Source of the DNA: Cyclobacteriaceae bacterium
GTDB taxonomy: Bacteria > Bacteroidota > Bacteroidia > Cytophagales > Cyclobacteriaceae
Reading direction: 5' to 3'
Assembly: GCA_020832305.1 (NCBI GenBank)
Contig: JAFIEV010000089.1
Coordinates: 310,001-374,000, forward strand
Length of the DNA: 64,000 nucleotides
Part shown: positions 45,222-55,137 of the stretch, piece by piece
Layout: every line of letters starts with the position of its first letter
How positions within the stretch are numbered: the first letter of the stretch is position 1
Notes under the pieces: model-generated
Told to the model about the DNA's origin: nothing
Databases searched by the model: none
Seen by the model: only the letters and a program-made list of their open reading frames with translations
Made by a program: the position numbers and the translations under genes

Positions 45222-45290
45222 ATTTTGGTTTCCAGTCCTCGTCGCAGATTGAGGTGAAACCGAAATCCCGAAAAGCATAGCGTTCGGGAC
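45222..45290 (-). repeat. Dispersed repeat, copy B
   Basis: The reverse complement of 45244-45290 matches 36162-36208 at 46 of 47 positions, and 45222-45243 matches the next 22 bases of copy A at 16 positions. Weaker similarity continues to about 45390, including a CCCCGAAAGCGGG hairpin (45321-45333) that takes the place of the copy A hairpin. It lies 121 bases from the XdhC-MocA stop. Confidence 0.85.
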
Positions 45291-45411
45291 GGGGTCTCAT
45301 ATATGATACATCTTTACCCACCCCGAAAGCGGGATTCCGGCAAAGCCTCCATTTAACAACGAGGGCGCAGAGACTATGATCATTTTTGCCTGTAATCTTC
45401 AAGCAAAACAA

Positions 45412-47145
45412 CTATCTCAAACGCTCCCGCTCCTGCTGTGTGTCCACATCAATGGCAGCCAGGGGAAAGGGTACGGTTTGCACCTCATGGCTATGTTTTT
45501 CAATCAGATGCTTAGCGCCTGTATCGCCTTTTAGTTCCAGTAATTCATCAAATATGCTGCTATGAAAAAGTGCGGGCACCCCTCTCCTGCCTTCGTACAA
45601 ACTCGCCACAATATGAGCGCCTGAATTCCGCTGCGTCTCCAGCAGCCTGGACAGATGGGCGGTATCAACATAAGGCTGATCACATAACATAAACAGTATA
45701 TGACCCACATGTGGGTAATGCTTACTAAAATACTGTATGCCCACCCTGATGGAACTAGCCATACCTTCTTTATAAGCAGCGTTTTCTGCAATCTCCACGT
45801 TCAAATCTATTAAGTGGTTTTTGAGGGCCTCATCTTCTGCAGCTATCACCACCACGGTGGCAGCTGTATGTAAACCCAGGGCCTCGTGAATGGCATGACG
45901 AATCAGCGTAGTATTTTTGTAAGGAAGGGTTTGTTTGGGCACACCCAACCTTTTTGATTCTCCGGCTGCCAGCATTACTATGCCATAAGATTGTGCTGAA
46001 GGTTTAAAACGCGATTCCCTTTTATGAATGTGGCCGGTTAAATTTCGGAGTGAGGCGCCGGATTTACCCGAAAATACTGCCCTGATTTCAGAAATAACCG
46101 ATAAGGCAATTTCTTCAGGGCCTTCTGCCCCTATGTTTAATCCGGTAGGCGCAAATAGTTTATTCAGATCACCCTCCCCCAGAAATACGCCTTCAGACTC
46201 CAGCTCCTGCAACATTCTCTCCCGCTTTTTTACCGGTCCCAATAGCCCGATGTATTTAACCGCACTGCCGAGTAAAGCAAGCAATGTGGCTTTATCGTAA
46301 TCGTAATTGTGCGACATCAAAACAAAAGCCGTTTGTTCATCGATATCGATATGGCGAATGACCTCTTTGGGTTTGCCTACCACCAGGCGGCAATCCGGAA
46401 ATCTGTTTTCACTGGCATAAGCACTCCTTCCATCAATCAGCATCATTTCCCAGCCCAGTATTTTTCCAAATGCCACCAAGGGTTGAGCATCGTTGCCTGC
46501 TCCGGCGATAACAATCCTGGGAACCGGAGGCAAATACTCCAAAAAAGCCTGAAAAGCAGCTTCATTGGTATCTATTGCTGGTAAATAAATAAAAGCTGAC
46601 TTGCCCTGCTTCCAAACCTGTTGAATGTCGGCTTCGAGCATTTCAAAATCAATGGGCAATGAGCTTTGGGCAGAAAAAGTACCCCGTGGATTAAATAGTA
46701 GCTTAGTGCCCTGAAGTACACTTTTACGCCCTTCTGTTGAAAAAAAAGTTACCAGCACAGAGGCCTGTCTCTGCTGCAAACACTTCTCGAGCAATTGCAA
46801 AGCATGTAAGGGATCTTCTGTCTGTATGGGTTCCAGCAAAACCCTGATGATGCCATTACAGCCCAGGTTTACGGTAATTATATCGTTTTCTTCATCAGAA
46901 GTATCATAGGTAAGCAATAGAGGCTTCTGGTTTTGCATAACCATCAATGCTTTACGCAGAATATCTCCTTCCAGGCAGCCCCCGCTTACGGCACCGGTAA
47001 TTTCACCGTCTTCGCTGATCAACATTCGGGCGCCGGGCTCTCGGTAGGAAGAACCTTCAATATGCACCACCGTTGCCAGTACCATACTTTTTCCCTGCTT
47101 CAGGTATCTTTGACCTGCTTCAAGAATTTGACGAATCTCTTTCAT
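45412..47145 (-). CDS. XdhC-MocA fusion: molybdenum-cofactor insertion and cytidylyltransferase
   Basis: A 577-residue fusion. Residues 1-345 are XdhC/CoxI: VLATVVHIEGSSYREPGARM, SGGCLEGD and a Rossmann-like RIVIAGAGNDAQPLVAFG. Residues about 385-577 are a MobA-like nucleotidyltransferase with LAAGESKRLGVPKQTLPY, MLCDQPYVD and GRRGVPALFHSS, as in MocA. XdhC binds and sulfurates Moco for xanthine-dehydrogenase-family enzymes; MocA makes the cytosine dinucleotide form. It overlaps the upstream cysteine desulfurase by 4 bases. No such molybdoenzyme is in the window, so the client is elsewhere. Confidence 0.88.
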   Translation of the reverse strand: MKEIRQILEAGQRYLKQGKSMVLATVVHIEGSSYREPGARMLISEDGEITGAVSGGCLEGDILRKALMVMQNQKPLLLTYDTSDEENDIITVNLGCNGIIRVLLEPIQTEDPLHALQLLEKCLQQRQASVLVTFFSTEGRKSVLQGTKLLFNPRGTFSAQSSLPIDFEMLEADIQQVWKQGKSAFIYLPAIDTNEAAFQAFLEYLPPVPRIVIAGAGNDAQPLVAFGKILGWEMMLIDGRSAYASENRFPDCRLVVGKPKEVIRHIDIDEQTAFVLMSHNYDYDKATLLALLGSAVKYIGLLGPVKKRERMLQELESEGVFLGEGDLNKLFAPTGLNIGAEGPEEIALSVISEIRAVFSGKSGASLRNLTGHIHKRESRFKPSAQSYGIVMLAAGESKRLGVPKQTLPYKNTTLIRHAIHEALGLHTAATVVVIAAEDEALKNHLIDLNVEIAENAAYKEGMASSIRVGIQYFSKHYPHVGHILFMLCDQPYVDTAHLSRLLETQRNSGAHIVASLYEGRRGVPALFHSSIFDELLELKGDTGAKHLIEKHSHEVQTVPFPLAAIDVDTQQERERLR

Positions 47146-48311
47146 ATCATTCCGGATACTACATGTTGTTTTGAAAGAATCGCTCTTTTTAATAATTCGA
47201 TGGCCTTGAATACGTCCGCTTCCTGAGTAAATCGACCCAGGCTAATGCGAAGGGTAGACAAGGCATCGGCATCGCTCAGGCCCATGGCTTTAAGAACATG
47301 GGATGGTTTCTGCAGCAGGCCGGCACAGGCACTTCCCCTGCTCAACGCAAGGTCACCGGAAACCGATAACAATAATTTTTCTGCATGGATCCCAGGGAAA
47401 GTGAGGTTACTGACATGTTCCATGCGATTTTCTCCGCCATTGACCCGACTTCCGGGAATATTGCTGAGAAAATCCCGCTCCATGGTGTCGCGGAGATTTT
47501 TTAAACGCTCCCTCTCCACTGCCATCAGTGGCTTGCAAATCCTGGCTGCCTCACCAAAACCGACGATGGCCGGCACATTCAGGGTGCCGCTTCTCATTCC
47601 TTTTTCATGTTTACCCCCATGTATCTGCGGCAAAATGCCGGCCGACCGAGCCTCTGAATTAATATACAAGGCTCCCGTTCCTTTGGGACCATACATTTTA
47701 TGTGAGGAAAAAGCCATAAGGTCTATTCCTGCATTTTTAACATCCAGGGGCAACTTTCCCACCGCCTGGGTGGCATCACAAAAAAAGAGCACATCATACT
47801 TACGGCAAATGGCTGCAATGGAGTGCAAGGGATGAAGGACGCCAGTTTCGTTATTCGCATACATAAGGGCTATGCACAAAGTATCTTCGCGAATGTTCGC
47901 CTCCATTTCTGACAAAGAAATATTTCCATCTGTATCCGTAGACAGCCGGGTAATGGTATATCCTGATTCTTCCAAAAATGCGCAGGTATCCAGTACAGCT
48001 TTATGCTCTGTGGCACAGGTTATGATATGCTTCTTTTGATGCTGATTAAAATCTGCCAGTCCTTTTAAAGCCAGGTTGACCGATTCGGTGGCGCCTGAAG
48101 TAAAAATAATCTCTTCAGGTTTAGCACCAATGAGATCGCTGATTTCTGTCCTGGCCTCATCTATCGCATCTTTGGCCATCCAGCCATACCAATGGTCCGC
48201 ACTGGAGGGGTTGCCGTAATGCCGGCTGAAATAAGGAATCATGGCTTCCACTACCCCGGGATCGCAGGGGGTTGTAGCATTGTAATCTAAATAAATCGCT
48301 TGTTTTTTCAT
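47142..48311 (-). CDS. Cysteine desulfurase (NifS/IscS-like)
   Basis: The start at 48311 (MKKQAIYLDYNATTP) is favoured over one 30 bases upstream. The 389-residue PLP enzyme has the pyridoxal Lys K205 in SSHKMYGPKG and the active-site Cys C329 in RGSACAG. It releases sulfur from cysteine. Coupling with XdhC-MocA (ATGA overlap) suggests it supplies the terminal sulfur ligand of a xanthine-dehydrogenase-type Mo site, as proposed for NifS4 with XdhC in Rhodobacter. A general Fe-S role is less likely from this context. Confidence 0.9.
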   Translation of the reverse strand: MKKQAIYLDYNATTPCDPGVVEAMIPYFSRHYGNPSSADHWYGWMAKDAIDEARTEISDLIGAKPEEIIFTSGATESVNLALKGLADFNQHQKKHIITCATEHKAVLDTCAFLEESGYTITRLSTDTDGNISLSEMEANIREDTLCIALMYANNETGVLHPLHSIAAICRKYDVLFFCDATQAVGKLPLDVKNAGIDLMAFSSHKMYGPKGTGALYINSEARSAGILPQIHGGKHEKGMRSGTLNVPAIVGFGEAARICKPLMAVERERLKNLRDTMERDFLSNIPGSRVNGGENRMEHVSNLTFPGIHAEKLLLSVSGDLALSRGSACAGLLQKPSHVLKAMGLSDADALSTLRISLGRFTQEADVFKAIELLKRAILSKQHVVSGMI

Positions 48312-48436
48312 GAAATTATTCAGCCGATGCGAAATGCGCAAATAATCAATCCGCCACGATTACTTTCAAAATTGCTTAAGAAACAACGAAAAAACAACTA
48401 ATAAGCACGAATATTCAAAGGCAAATCTGCTGTTGT

Positions 48437-51133
48437 TTATTCTTTTTCAACTTTAAGCCAACCCTGATAGGTTTGCTCCAAAGCTGGTACGTTCAATTGA
48501 TAATAATATACTCCATGGCTAAGCCCGTCACCATCCCAGCTGTTGTCGTATTGGTACTGCCTGAATACTTCCTTACCCCATCGGTTTATGACCACCAGTT
48601 CATTTTCAGGATAGAGGTGAAGGTTAACTACTTCAAAAAAATCATTTATTCCGTCTCCGTTAGGTGTGAAAACATTGGGAATTGTCAGAGGATGATCGAA
48701 AGAAAAACCAATAATATTAGACCAGGAAAATTTATCACCATCATAGGAAATCGCTTTAATGCGATACTGATGCTCCAATCCATCTGTAAGATCTGGTATA
48801 TTAATCCCGTGGATATCTCCATTGGCTTCAAAATACACCGAATATTGACTTTCCCCATCGAGGCGACGGTATATATGGTAGGCCTTTACTCCATTTTCCC
48901 AGTTTTCATAGGGATTCCAGGTCAATTGAATTTCTTCCAGCCTCTCATCAAAAAAGCCATTCAGCAATATTGTATTATGCATCTGACTGATAACTTCTTC
49001 TTCGCATCCGTTTACTGATTCCAGGATATATCTGTAAATGGTTTCATGGCTCTGCAGGCCTTCGTGCAGATGGTCTGAAGATAAATCTTCCGCAATAAAG
49101 CTGTAAAGTGGCATCCAGTTATCTGCATGACCGGGTTGATATGAGAGTACTGCCGGGTTAGGTGCTTCTGCAGAGGCATTTAAAACCTCATATTTGATGA
49201 TGGCCTCGCTTTCATTTGCTGAATCTAAACTTACATTGTGAATCATCACTTGCAATGAATCCTGAAAAAGGTTTATTCTCAATGTATCAGAAACGCCAAA
49301 GCAAACAGTATCGCGGGTAATGCTTTCTTCCTGCACCCAGAGAAGCCATTCCTCCTGATCAGGCTTCCAGTTAACTATGATCCGGTTTCCGTTTTCCCCA
49401 TAGGAGATGGTGCCTCCTTTGGCACCCCAGTGATATTGTGAGCCATGGCTTGGGTATACCTGGTACAGCAACTCATGGGCCTGATTTTTACAAATATCCT
49501 CAGCACCCATGGGCGTCTGGGTTTGCAGCTCTACATTTATTCGAACGGGAAGCAGGACTTCATCAGAAATACATCCATATGCATTCCTGCTCTGAAGGCG
49601 CACATGGGCATTCGGATTGGTCCCTCCCCAATTAATCAATATTGAATCCCCGGCGTTTTCACTGATAAGGCTTCCTCCACTCTGGCTCCATTCATTTTCA
49701 AGGCCTTCGGGATTAGACACGTATAAAACGCTATCCACACCCGGACAAACAGAAGCAGGCCCTGCTATTTCAGGGCGTGGTGAAGGGTGCACGGTAACCT
49801 TTACTAAATCTTTTTGACAGCTGCTCACTTCAAACATAAAAACAACGGAACTGTCTGTGGGATTCTCCCAGGAGAATAGCGGAGAAGCGGAATTAGGATT
49901 ATCAAGGTGTATGGCCGGGCTCCATTCATAATTAGAAATCTCAGGCTTAGGCACACCCAGCCGGACCGATTCTCCTGAGCAAATCTCTACATCAGGACCA
50001 GCATCGGGACGCAGTTCACCATCATATAGCAAGTGAGACGGAAATGTCGGTAAAAATGGAATTCCGGAGATAGAATTTTGGAAAGCCAGGTTTAAGGAAT
50101 CAGAATGTTGAAGTTCTTCAAAGGGATCATTTGGGTTTTTGATGACAAACATTCTTTCTGTCCCATTGATTAAGGCATATATTTTACCATCTGGTGCCAG
50201 CTGCATCGAAGAGATAAAGGTATCAAACAAACCTGCCACCAAACGGGGCATAGGCACTGTAGCTTCTAAATCAATTTGGTGTACCGACACACCGGCAGCA
50301 CTTAGACGCAGGGTATACAGATACCTTCCACTGGGGGAAAACTCTGCTGATGCACAACATTCACCAACCGAACGCAGGTTGCTTATTCCTCCCGTCGTGG
50401 TATTGAAATCTGCGACCACCGCCAGGTCTGGCTCAGGAACGGCAGAATAGCTGAAAAATATTTTATCTCCCTTTGGAGAAAACTTGTAATTACTCGAATT
50501 CCCCATATAGGTTGGCATCGAAATCACAGGTTCAGAGGCGATGCCGTTTTCATCTATTTTAAATGCCAGAATACGGTCGGTATCAATTCCACTTTGTGTA
50601 TTGGTATCATGTTCACCAACCAGCCAGTAAGACCCTTCACAATTGCCCGAAATATCAAAAAAACCATGTAACCTGTTATAAATTACCTCGTTCTTTTTTA
50701 TCACCTCGCCACGGCCTTCCCCTGCCTTTATATCGATCAGAGAATACAATACCCCATTGTTCTGAGAATCATGAGCTGAGTTGAGCTGAATAATGTAGTA
50801 TAAATGTGATTGGCCAGGTTTGCGCAAAATATATTTTGGGCCAAATCTCGAGCCATTTAAACCCGTACCATTCAATACAATTTCGTGATTTGCATTCCAA
50901 ACCGTATTGTGGTCGCAATACAAAACCAGATTACCCAAAGAATCAGCTATGGAACCATAACGCGCCATAGGTTGTGGTGCATTTTCCAGTATTTCAGGTG
51001 GTTGGTCTGAGAAATTGAGTCCGATTCCATTGCCCAGAAACCAGATATTAGATTCATTCTGTGCAAATAAGACATGGTTTAAACCAATCAAAACAGATAA
51101 CAAAAAAGCCTTTCGAAAAAGCATATTCAGCAA
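48437..51133 (-). CDS. Large secreted protein with gliding-motility/T9SS C-terminal sorting domain
   Basis: An 898-residue protein: signal peptide (to about residue 24, VLFAQN), an N-terminal propeller-like region (about 25-370, with [12 protein letters not shown] and [11 protein letters not shown] repeats), Ig-like domains (about 380-620), a fibronectin-like stretch, and a type B C-terminal domain ([40 protein letters not shown]). That CTD directs export by the type IX system. An adhesin or surface component is likely. It marks the organism as a gliding-type Bacteroidota. Confidence 0.88.
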   Translation of the reverse strand: MLNMLFRKAFLLSVLIGLNHVLFAQNESNIWFLGNGIGLNFSDQPPEILENAPQPMARYGSIADSLGNLVLYCDHNTVWNANHEIVLNGTGLNGSRFGPKYILRKPGQSHLYYIIQLNSAHDSQNNGVLYSLIDIKAGEGRGEVIKKNEVIYNRLHGFFDISGNCEGSYWLVGEHDTNTQSGIDTDRILAFKIDENGIASEPVISMPTYMGNSSNYKFSPKGDKIFFSYSAVPEPDLAVVADFNTTTGGISNLRSVGECCASAEFSPSGRYLYTLRLSAAGVSVHQIDLEATVPMPRLVAGLFDTFISSMQLAPDGKIYALINGTERMFVIKNPNDPFEELQHSDSLNLAFQNSISGIPFLPTFPSHLLYDGELRPDAGPDVEICSGESVRLGVPKPEISNYEWSPAIHLDNPNSASPLFSWENPTDSSVVFMFEVSSCQKDLVKVTVHPSPRPEIAGPASVCPGVDSVLYVSNPEGLENEWSQSGGSLISENAGDSILINWGGTNPNAHVRLQSRNAYGCISDEVLLPVRINVELQTQTPMGAEDICKNQAHELLYQVYPSHGSQYHWGAKGGTISYGENGNRIIVNWKPDQEEWLLWVQEESITRDTVCFGVSDTLRINLFQDSLQVMIHNVSLDSANESEAIIKYEVLNASAEAPNPAVLSYQPGHADNWMPLYSFIAEDLSSDHLHEGLQSHETIYRYILESVNGCEEEVISQMHNTILLNGFFDERLEEIQLTWNPYENWENGVKAYHIYRRLDGESQYSVYFEANGDIHGINIPDLTDGLEHQYRIKAISYDGDKFSWSNIIGFSFDHPLTIPNVFTPNGDGINDFFEVVNLHLYPENELVVINRWGKEVFRQYQYDNSWDGDGLSHGVYYYQLNVPALEQTYQGWLKVEKE

Positions 51134-51287
51134 ATTTTTCCATACATAAATCCAATACGCTGCATAAAGGGATCAATTATATTGACACAATTTTAGTCCC
51201 TAAGGTTGTAAAAGAAAATTATAGTACTAAATTTCATCTGGAATGTAGTACTGATAAAACAGAAACGGTATTTAAAATCACATCATT

Positions 51288-53168
51288 ATGGCTGGAAAAT
51301 TTCAACCCTTCCCGAAATCTCTTTTATACTTTACATTTATCTGGATTTCCATGGCCCTGATGTCATGTACTCCTGAAAAAATCACCTTGTATGTATCCAT
51401 GGATGGAAGCGATGACAATTCTGGCACCATACATCATCCTCTTCAGAGCCTGCAGGCAGCAAAAGAAATTGTAAGAGAACATATAAAAAATCAGAAAACA
51501 ACTGAAATAGAAATACAGGTCGGAGATGGTTTATATTTTACAGGAAATCCTATGGTTTTCGGGTCGGAAGACTCAGGCAATGGCAATACAAAGGTTACCT
51601 GGAAAGCAGCATCTGATGCACAGGTTTTGGTCTCTGGAGGCTTCCTGTTACAAGATTGGGAAAAAGGAGATAATGGCCATTGGTTTGCCACTTTGCCCGA
51701 TGCCTACAGGGGTATTGAGGTAAGGGAAATGTTTGTAAATGGTGAAAGGGCTACTAGAGCCAGGCATCCCAATTTTGACTACCTGAGAATAGCCCGTACC
51801 GGCAGCGACCGTAGAACTTATTTTTATTATCATGAAGGCGATTTTCCAATCCCTGAGGTTGTGCGAAATACCGAACTGGTATTTTTACACGACTGGTCGA
51901 TTACGCGCATCGGCCTGGCCGACATAGATACACATAATCAAATCATCAAAACCATTGATTCAATTGGCGCTAAAAGCCTTTCGTTCTTTAATATCGACCA
52001 TTGGGAGAAAGACCCCAGGTATTTTCTTGAAAACGACATGGCTTTTCTGGATGCCGAAGGAGAATGGTACTACCAAAAAGAAGAACAAAGAATAAATTTT
52101 ATACCTTCCAATGGTACTGATCCTAATGAAATGGAAATAGTAATACCGGTTACCGGTCCGCATTTGATAATGCTGGAAGGCAGTCAGGAAAACCCGGTAA
52201 AAAATATTCATTTTGAAGGCATTCAATTCAGCCATTGTGCCTGGCAAATTCCTCAATCGGGTTATGCAGGTATACAGGCATGCTATTTCGACAGGCGCAG
52301 TAGTGAACCATCAGGGACAATACATGGTAGCTGGTCGGTGGTTCCGGCTGCAGTTTACGGCAATTGGATAGAAGATTGCAGTTTTAAAAATTGCACATTT
52401 TCTCATCTCGGAGGCTCAGGAATATGGCTGGGAACCGGAACGAAGACAAGTACTATTAGCCACTCTGAATTCTATGACATCTCAGGAAATGCCATTATGC
52501 TGGGGGAAGGAAGAGAACGATTGATCAAGGGGGATTATTGGTGGAAAAACACTCCGGAAGATGCCGCTATTAACAATATGATCTCCTATAACAGTATTAC
52601 TCAATGTGGTAAGCAGTTTTTTGGCGCTGTGGGAATCTGGTGCGGTTTTGTTGCTCAAGCTGACATTTACAACAATCATATTCACACTTTACCTTATACC
52701 GGCATCTCCATAGGTTGGGAATGGAGTCCGGCGCCTACCCCGTGCAGGGAAAATAAAATACGCAATAACCATATTCATGATGTAATGAAAACCCTCAGTG
52801 ACGGAGGGGGTATATACATGCTCGGTCTGCAACCGGGTAGTGTAATTACCAACAACCTGATACACGATGTAAAACTAAACGTCGGCAGGGCTGAAAGTAA
52901 CGGCATGTTCCTGGATGAGGGCGCCACAGATTTATTGATAGAAAACAATATCATTTACAATATTGCAAAATCGCCTTTGCGGTTTCACAAGGCATTTAAA
53001 AATACAGTTCGCAACAATGTACTTGTGATGGATTCATCTAATCCGGCTATACGCTATAATTCTACCCGTGAAGAAGACATATTACAGGAAGGAAACCTGC
53101 TCCTTTATCAGGAAAATGAAGATCACCAAAAAATGCTTCTGGATGCTATAGATGCCTGGAAAAAGTAA
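51288..53168 (+). CDS. Right-handed beta-helix lipoprotein
   Basis: A 626-residue lipoprotein (SMALMSC, Cys27) whose opening LYVSMDGSDDNSGTIHHPLQSL is the usual cap of secreted beta-helix proteins. Helix turns are visible from about residue 320 to 590 (for example GIWLGTGTKTSTISHSEFYD and NNHIHDVMKTLSDGGGIYML). It resembles polysaccharide-acting beta-helix proteins, including GH120-type beta-xylosidases, but I cannot pick out catalytic residues. It is divergent from the T9SS cargo gene and ends in a strong terminator. Confidence 0.8.
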   Translation: MAGKFQPFPKSLLYFTFIWISMALMSCTPEKITLYVSMDGSDDNSGTIHHPLQSLQAAKEIVREHIKNQKTTEIEIQVGDGLYFTGNPMVFGSEDSGNGNTKVTWKAASDAQVLVSGGFLLQDWEKGDNGHWFATLPDAYRGIEVREMFVNGERATRARHPNFDYLRIARTGSDRRTYFYYHEGDFPIPEVVRNTELVFLHDWSITRIGLADIDTHNQIIKTIDSIGAKSLSFFNIDHWEKDPRYFLENDMAFLDAEGEWYYQKEEQRINFIPSNGTDPNEMEIVIPVTGPHLIMLEGSQENPVKNIHFEGIQFSHCAWQIPQSGYAGIQACYFDRRSSEPSGTIHGSWSVVPAAVYGNWIEDCSFKNCTFSHLGGSGIWLGTGTKTSTISHSEFYDISGNAIMLGEGRERLIKGDYWWKNTPEDAAINNMISYNSITQCGKQFFGAVGIWCGFVAQADIYNNHIHTLPYTGISIGWEWSPAPTPCRENKIRNNHIHDVMKTLSDGGGIYMLGLQPGSVITNNLIHDVKLNVGRAESNGMFLDEGATDLLIENNIIYNIAKSPLRFHKAFKNTVRNNVLVMDSSNPAIRYNSTREEDILQEGNLLLYQENEDHQKMLLDAIDAWKK

Positions 53169-53194
53169 AAGCAGGGCATTCAAGCCCTGCTTTT
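53167..53194. terminator. Bidirectional rho-independent terminator
   Basis: AAAAGCAGGGC and GCCCTGCTTTT form an 11-base perfect stem with an ATTCAA loop. It begins inside the stop codon of the beta-helix gene and lies 27 bases from the end of the convergent ferritin gene. Confidence 0.92.
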
Positions 53195-53221
53195 GTCGCT
53201 TTAAAATCCGTACTGCAAAAA

Positions 53222-53752
53222 CTATCCTTCAGATTCCTGATGCAGTTTGGCCATTTCCTGATCGATGGTCCATAATCCTATACCATCGATTCCAATAATA
53301 TCGAATAGTTCAAGAGCCCGACGTGCAATGGTTTCTTCCTCTCTTTGTTCCATCACGTACCACTGGAGAAAATTGAAAGTGGCATAATCTTTTACGCCGA
53401 GGCAATGATCAACCAGTGAATTGATGGATCTTGTTACGGCAATTTCGTGACCGAGAATGTCTTCAAAGACCTCCTTAAGTGTATCAAAATCGTGCTTTAT
53501 ACCTGAAATTTCCGGTTGACGCGCATGTCCCCCAGCGTCATTTATATAATGGAATAACTTCAGCATATGCATACGTTCTTCCTCTGAGTGTTCATAAAGA
53601 AACTCGGCCGACTTCAGATAGCCTCTCATTTCGCACCATGATGCCATAGATAAATAGGCCGCCGAAGATCTTCCTTCCATCTCAATTTGCTTATTGAGGA
53701 GCTCTTCCGTTTCCTTAAGCAAAGACCTTTTTTTATTGACAACTTCTTTCAT
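53222..53752 (-). CDS. ftnA: Ferritin
   Basis: A 176-residue four-helix ferritin with ferroxidase-site residues in EMEGRSSAAYLSMASW, EHSEEERMHMLKL and EQREEETIARRALELF. It stores iron as a 24-mer. Length and motifs fit FtnA rather than bacterioferritin. A 24-base inverted repeat lies just upstream. It is encoded downstream of the cytochrome c/SCO pair but with its own gap. Confidence 0.92.
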   Translation of the reverse strand: MKEVVNKKRSLLKETEELLNKQIEMEGRSSAAYLSMASWCEMRGYLKSAEFLYEHSEEERMHMLKLFHYINDAGGHARQPEISGIKHDFDTLKEVFEDILGHEIAVTRSINSLVDHCLGVKDYATFNFLQWYVMEQREEETIARRALELFDIIGIDGIGLWTIDQEMAKLHQESEG

Positions 53753-53784
53753 AGTCAGTAATTTTTAAGTTTTACATTTTATCA

Positions 53785-53808
53785 AAAATGCATAAAATTA
53801 AGCATTTT
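53785..53808. promoter_or_regulatory. Inverted repeat upstream of ferritin
   Basis: AAAATGC (53785-53791) and GCATTTT (53802-53808) with a 10-base spacer lie 33-56 bases before the ferritin start. The layout suits a dimeric regulator, for instance an iron-responsive one, but no known consensus is matched. Confidence 0.35.
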
Positions 53809-53898
53809 CGGTAGTCTATTAAATACATTGAATTCATCAAAATGTTTAGCAAAAAGCTTTTTTAAAATCTTTCCAAAAAAGCCGCAGAACTATACTTT

Positions 53899-54378
53899 TT
53901 ACTTTTTTACTTGAATCTGATCATAGGACTGGCAGTTTTGAAGATAATTTCTTACATCTCCGGCAGATACAAGGGCCACTGTATCTGCAAAAACATTGAG
54001 TATATATGTGGCTATTTCAGCTATTTCAAGATCCTTGAGATCAGCAATACCTTCCATTGGCATATTGTAAACATCACCATTTACCAATATTTCACCCTTT
54101 ATACCATATTTAATTATACATACAGCCCGGTGCACATCATCACGAAGATAGTCTGAGTTTTTTAAAGGCGGGTACAATCTCGCAAGGCCTCTGCCATCTG
54201 ATTGGTGACAATTACTGCAATGTTGTTCATACAAAACTCTTCCGTTATTTACATACTGAGTAATTCGTATTTTCTCCGAACTGCTCAGGTGCTTGCGGCG
54301 TTCATCTCCGGATTGAAAGGTGCAGGCGCCCGTTAACAACAGTACGATGCAGAAAATCAGCAAATACTTATAATCCAT
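53899..54378 (-). CDS. Lipoprotein cytochrome c
   Basis: A 159-residue monoheme cytochrome: lipobox LLLTGAC (Cys19), heme site CSNCH (54-58), conserved YPPLKNSDY and a likely Met ligand in YNMPMEG. It overlaps the SCO gene by 11 bases. Cytochromes with this YPPL-type core often donate to terminal oxidases; a link to N2O reduction is also possible. The partner enzyme is not adjacent. Confidence 0.88.
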   Translation of the reverse strand: MDYKYLLIFCIVLLLTGACTFQSGDERRKHLSSSEKIRITQYVNNGRVLYEQHCSNCHQSDGRGLARLYPPLKNSDYLRDDVHRAVCIIKYGIKGEILVNGDVYNMPMEGIADLKDLEIAEIATYILNVFADTVALVSAGDVRNYLQNCQSYDQIQVKK

Positions 54379-55012
54379 ACTCGCTCAGAAGTTTAGGAAT
54401 ATCCTTTATAAGTCGGTCTACCTCTTTTTCTTTTGTGCCATCGTATATACCTCTGATTCTGCGTTCGGGATCAACCAGCAAAAATGCTCCTGAGTGGATA
54501 TATCCGCCTGGTTCATCTGAATCTTCTGCGGCTGTAACCATATAGCTCTTTTGCCCTATTTCATAGATTATTTCTTTGTCACCTGTGAGGAAATTCCATG
54601 TATTACTGCTTACACCCAACCGCTCTGCATAATCATGCAACAATGGCACATCATCGTATTCGGGATCAATGGTATGCGACAGCAGCATCACCGATGTATT
54701 ATCATTAAATTTTTCATATACCCTGAGCATTTGGGTCTTCATAACCGGGCATATGGTCGGGCAGGAAGTAAAGAAAAAATCTGCCACATATATCTTATTT
54801 GCCACCGATTTATGGGTAATCCATGTGCTGTCCTGGTTTAAAAAAGCAAAATCAGGTATTTTATGGTAAATGGTATCTGCTTTCATTCCACCATCATAGG
54901 TTACATTTTTTACTTCCCTGGGTCCATAAACGGGGAGCTTACCTTTATCTCCGCCTCCACAAGCCAGAAGGGCTAATACCATAAAAGAAGAAAATAATAT
55001 CCTTTTAAACAT
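54368..55012 (-). CDS. SCO1/SenC copper chaperone lipoprotein
   Basis: A 214-residue thioredoxin-fold lipoprotein (MVLALLAC, Cys18) with the copper site C84-x3-C88 in FTSCPTICPV and the downstream His in GGYIHSGAFLLVD. SCO proteins load copper into CuA of cytochrome oxidase and, in some denitrifiers, affect NosZ. It is co-encoded with a cytochrome c but not with oxidase subunits. Confidence 0.9.
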   Translation of the reverse strand: MFKRILFSSFMVLALLACGGGDKGKLPVYGPREVKNVTYDGGMKADTIYHKIPDFAFLNQDSTWITHKSVANKIYVADFFFTSCPTICPVMKTQMLRVYEKFNDNTSVMLLSHTIDPEYDDVPLLHDYAERLGVSSNTWNFLTGDKEIIYEIGQKSYMVTAAEDSDEPGGYIHSGAFLLVDPERRIRGIYDGTKEKEVDRLIKDIPKLLSEYGL

Positions 55013-55137
55013 GTCTCTTAATTTTTATTATTGATTAGTTGATATAACAATAATATTTGGTCATTTGATTTTCATTTAAGTCAGATTCCTTACAAAATCA
55101 AAAATTTAATCATTCCTGAGAAATTTTATTTCCAGGA

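Noticed and set aside
45220-45411. Minus-strand 63-residue reading frame
   Set aside because: It is made of repeat copy B and has no protein-like features of its own.
51061-51360. 99-residue plus-strand frame between the T9SS cargo and beta-helix genes
   Set aside because: It overlaps both neighbouring genes and covers their promoter region; no recognisable features.
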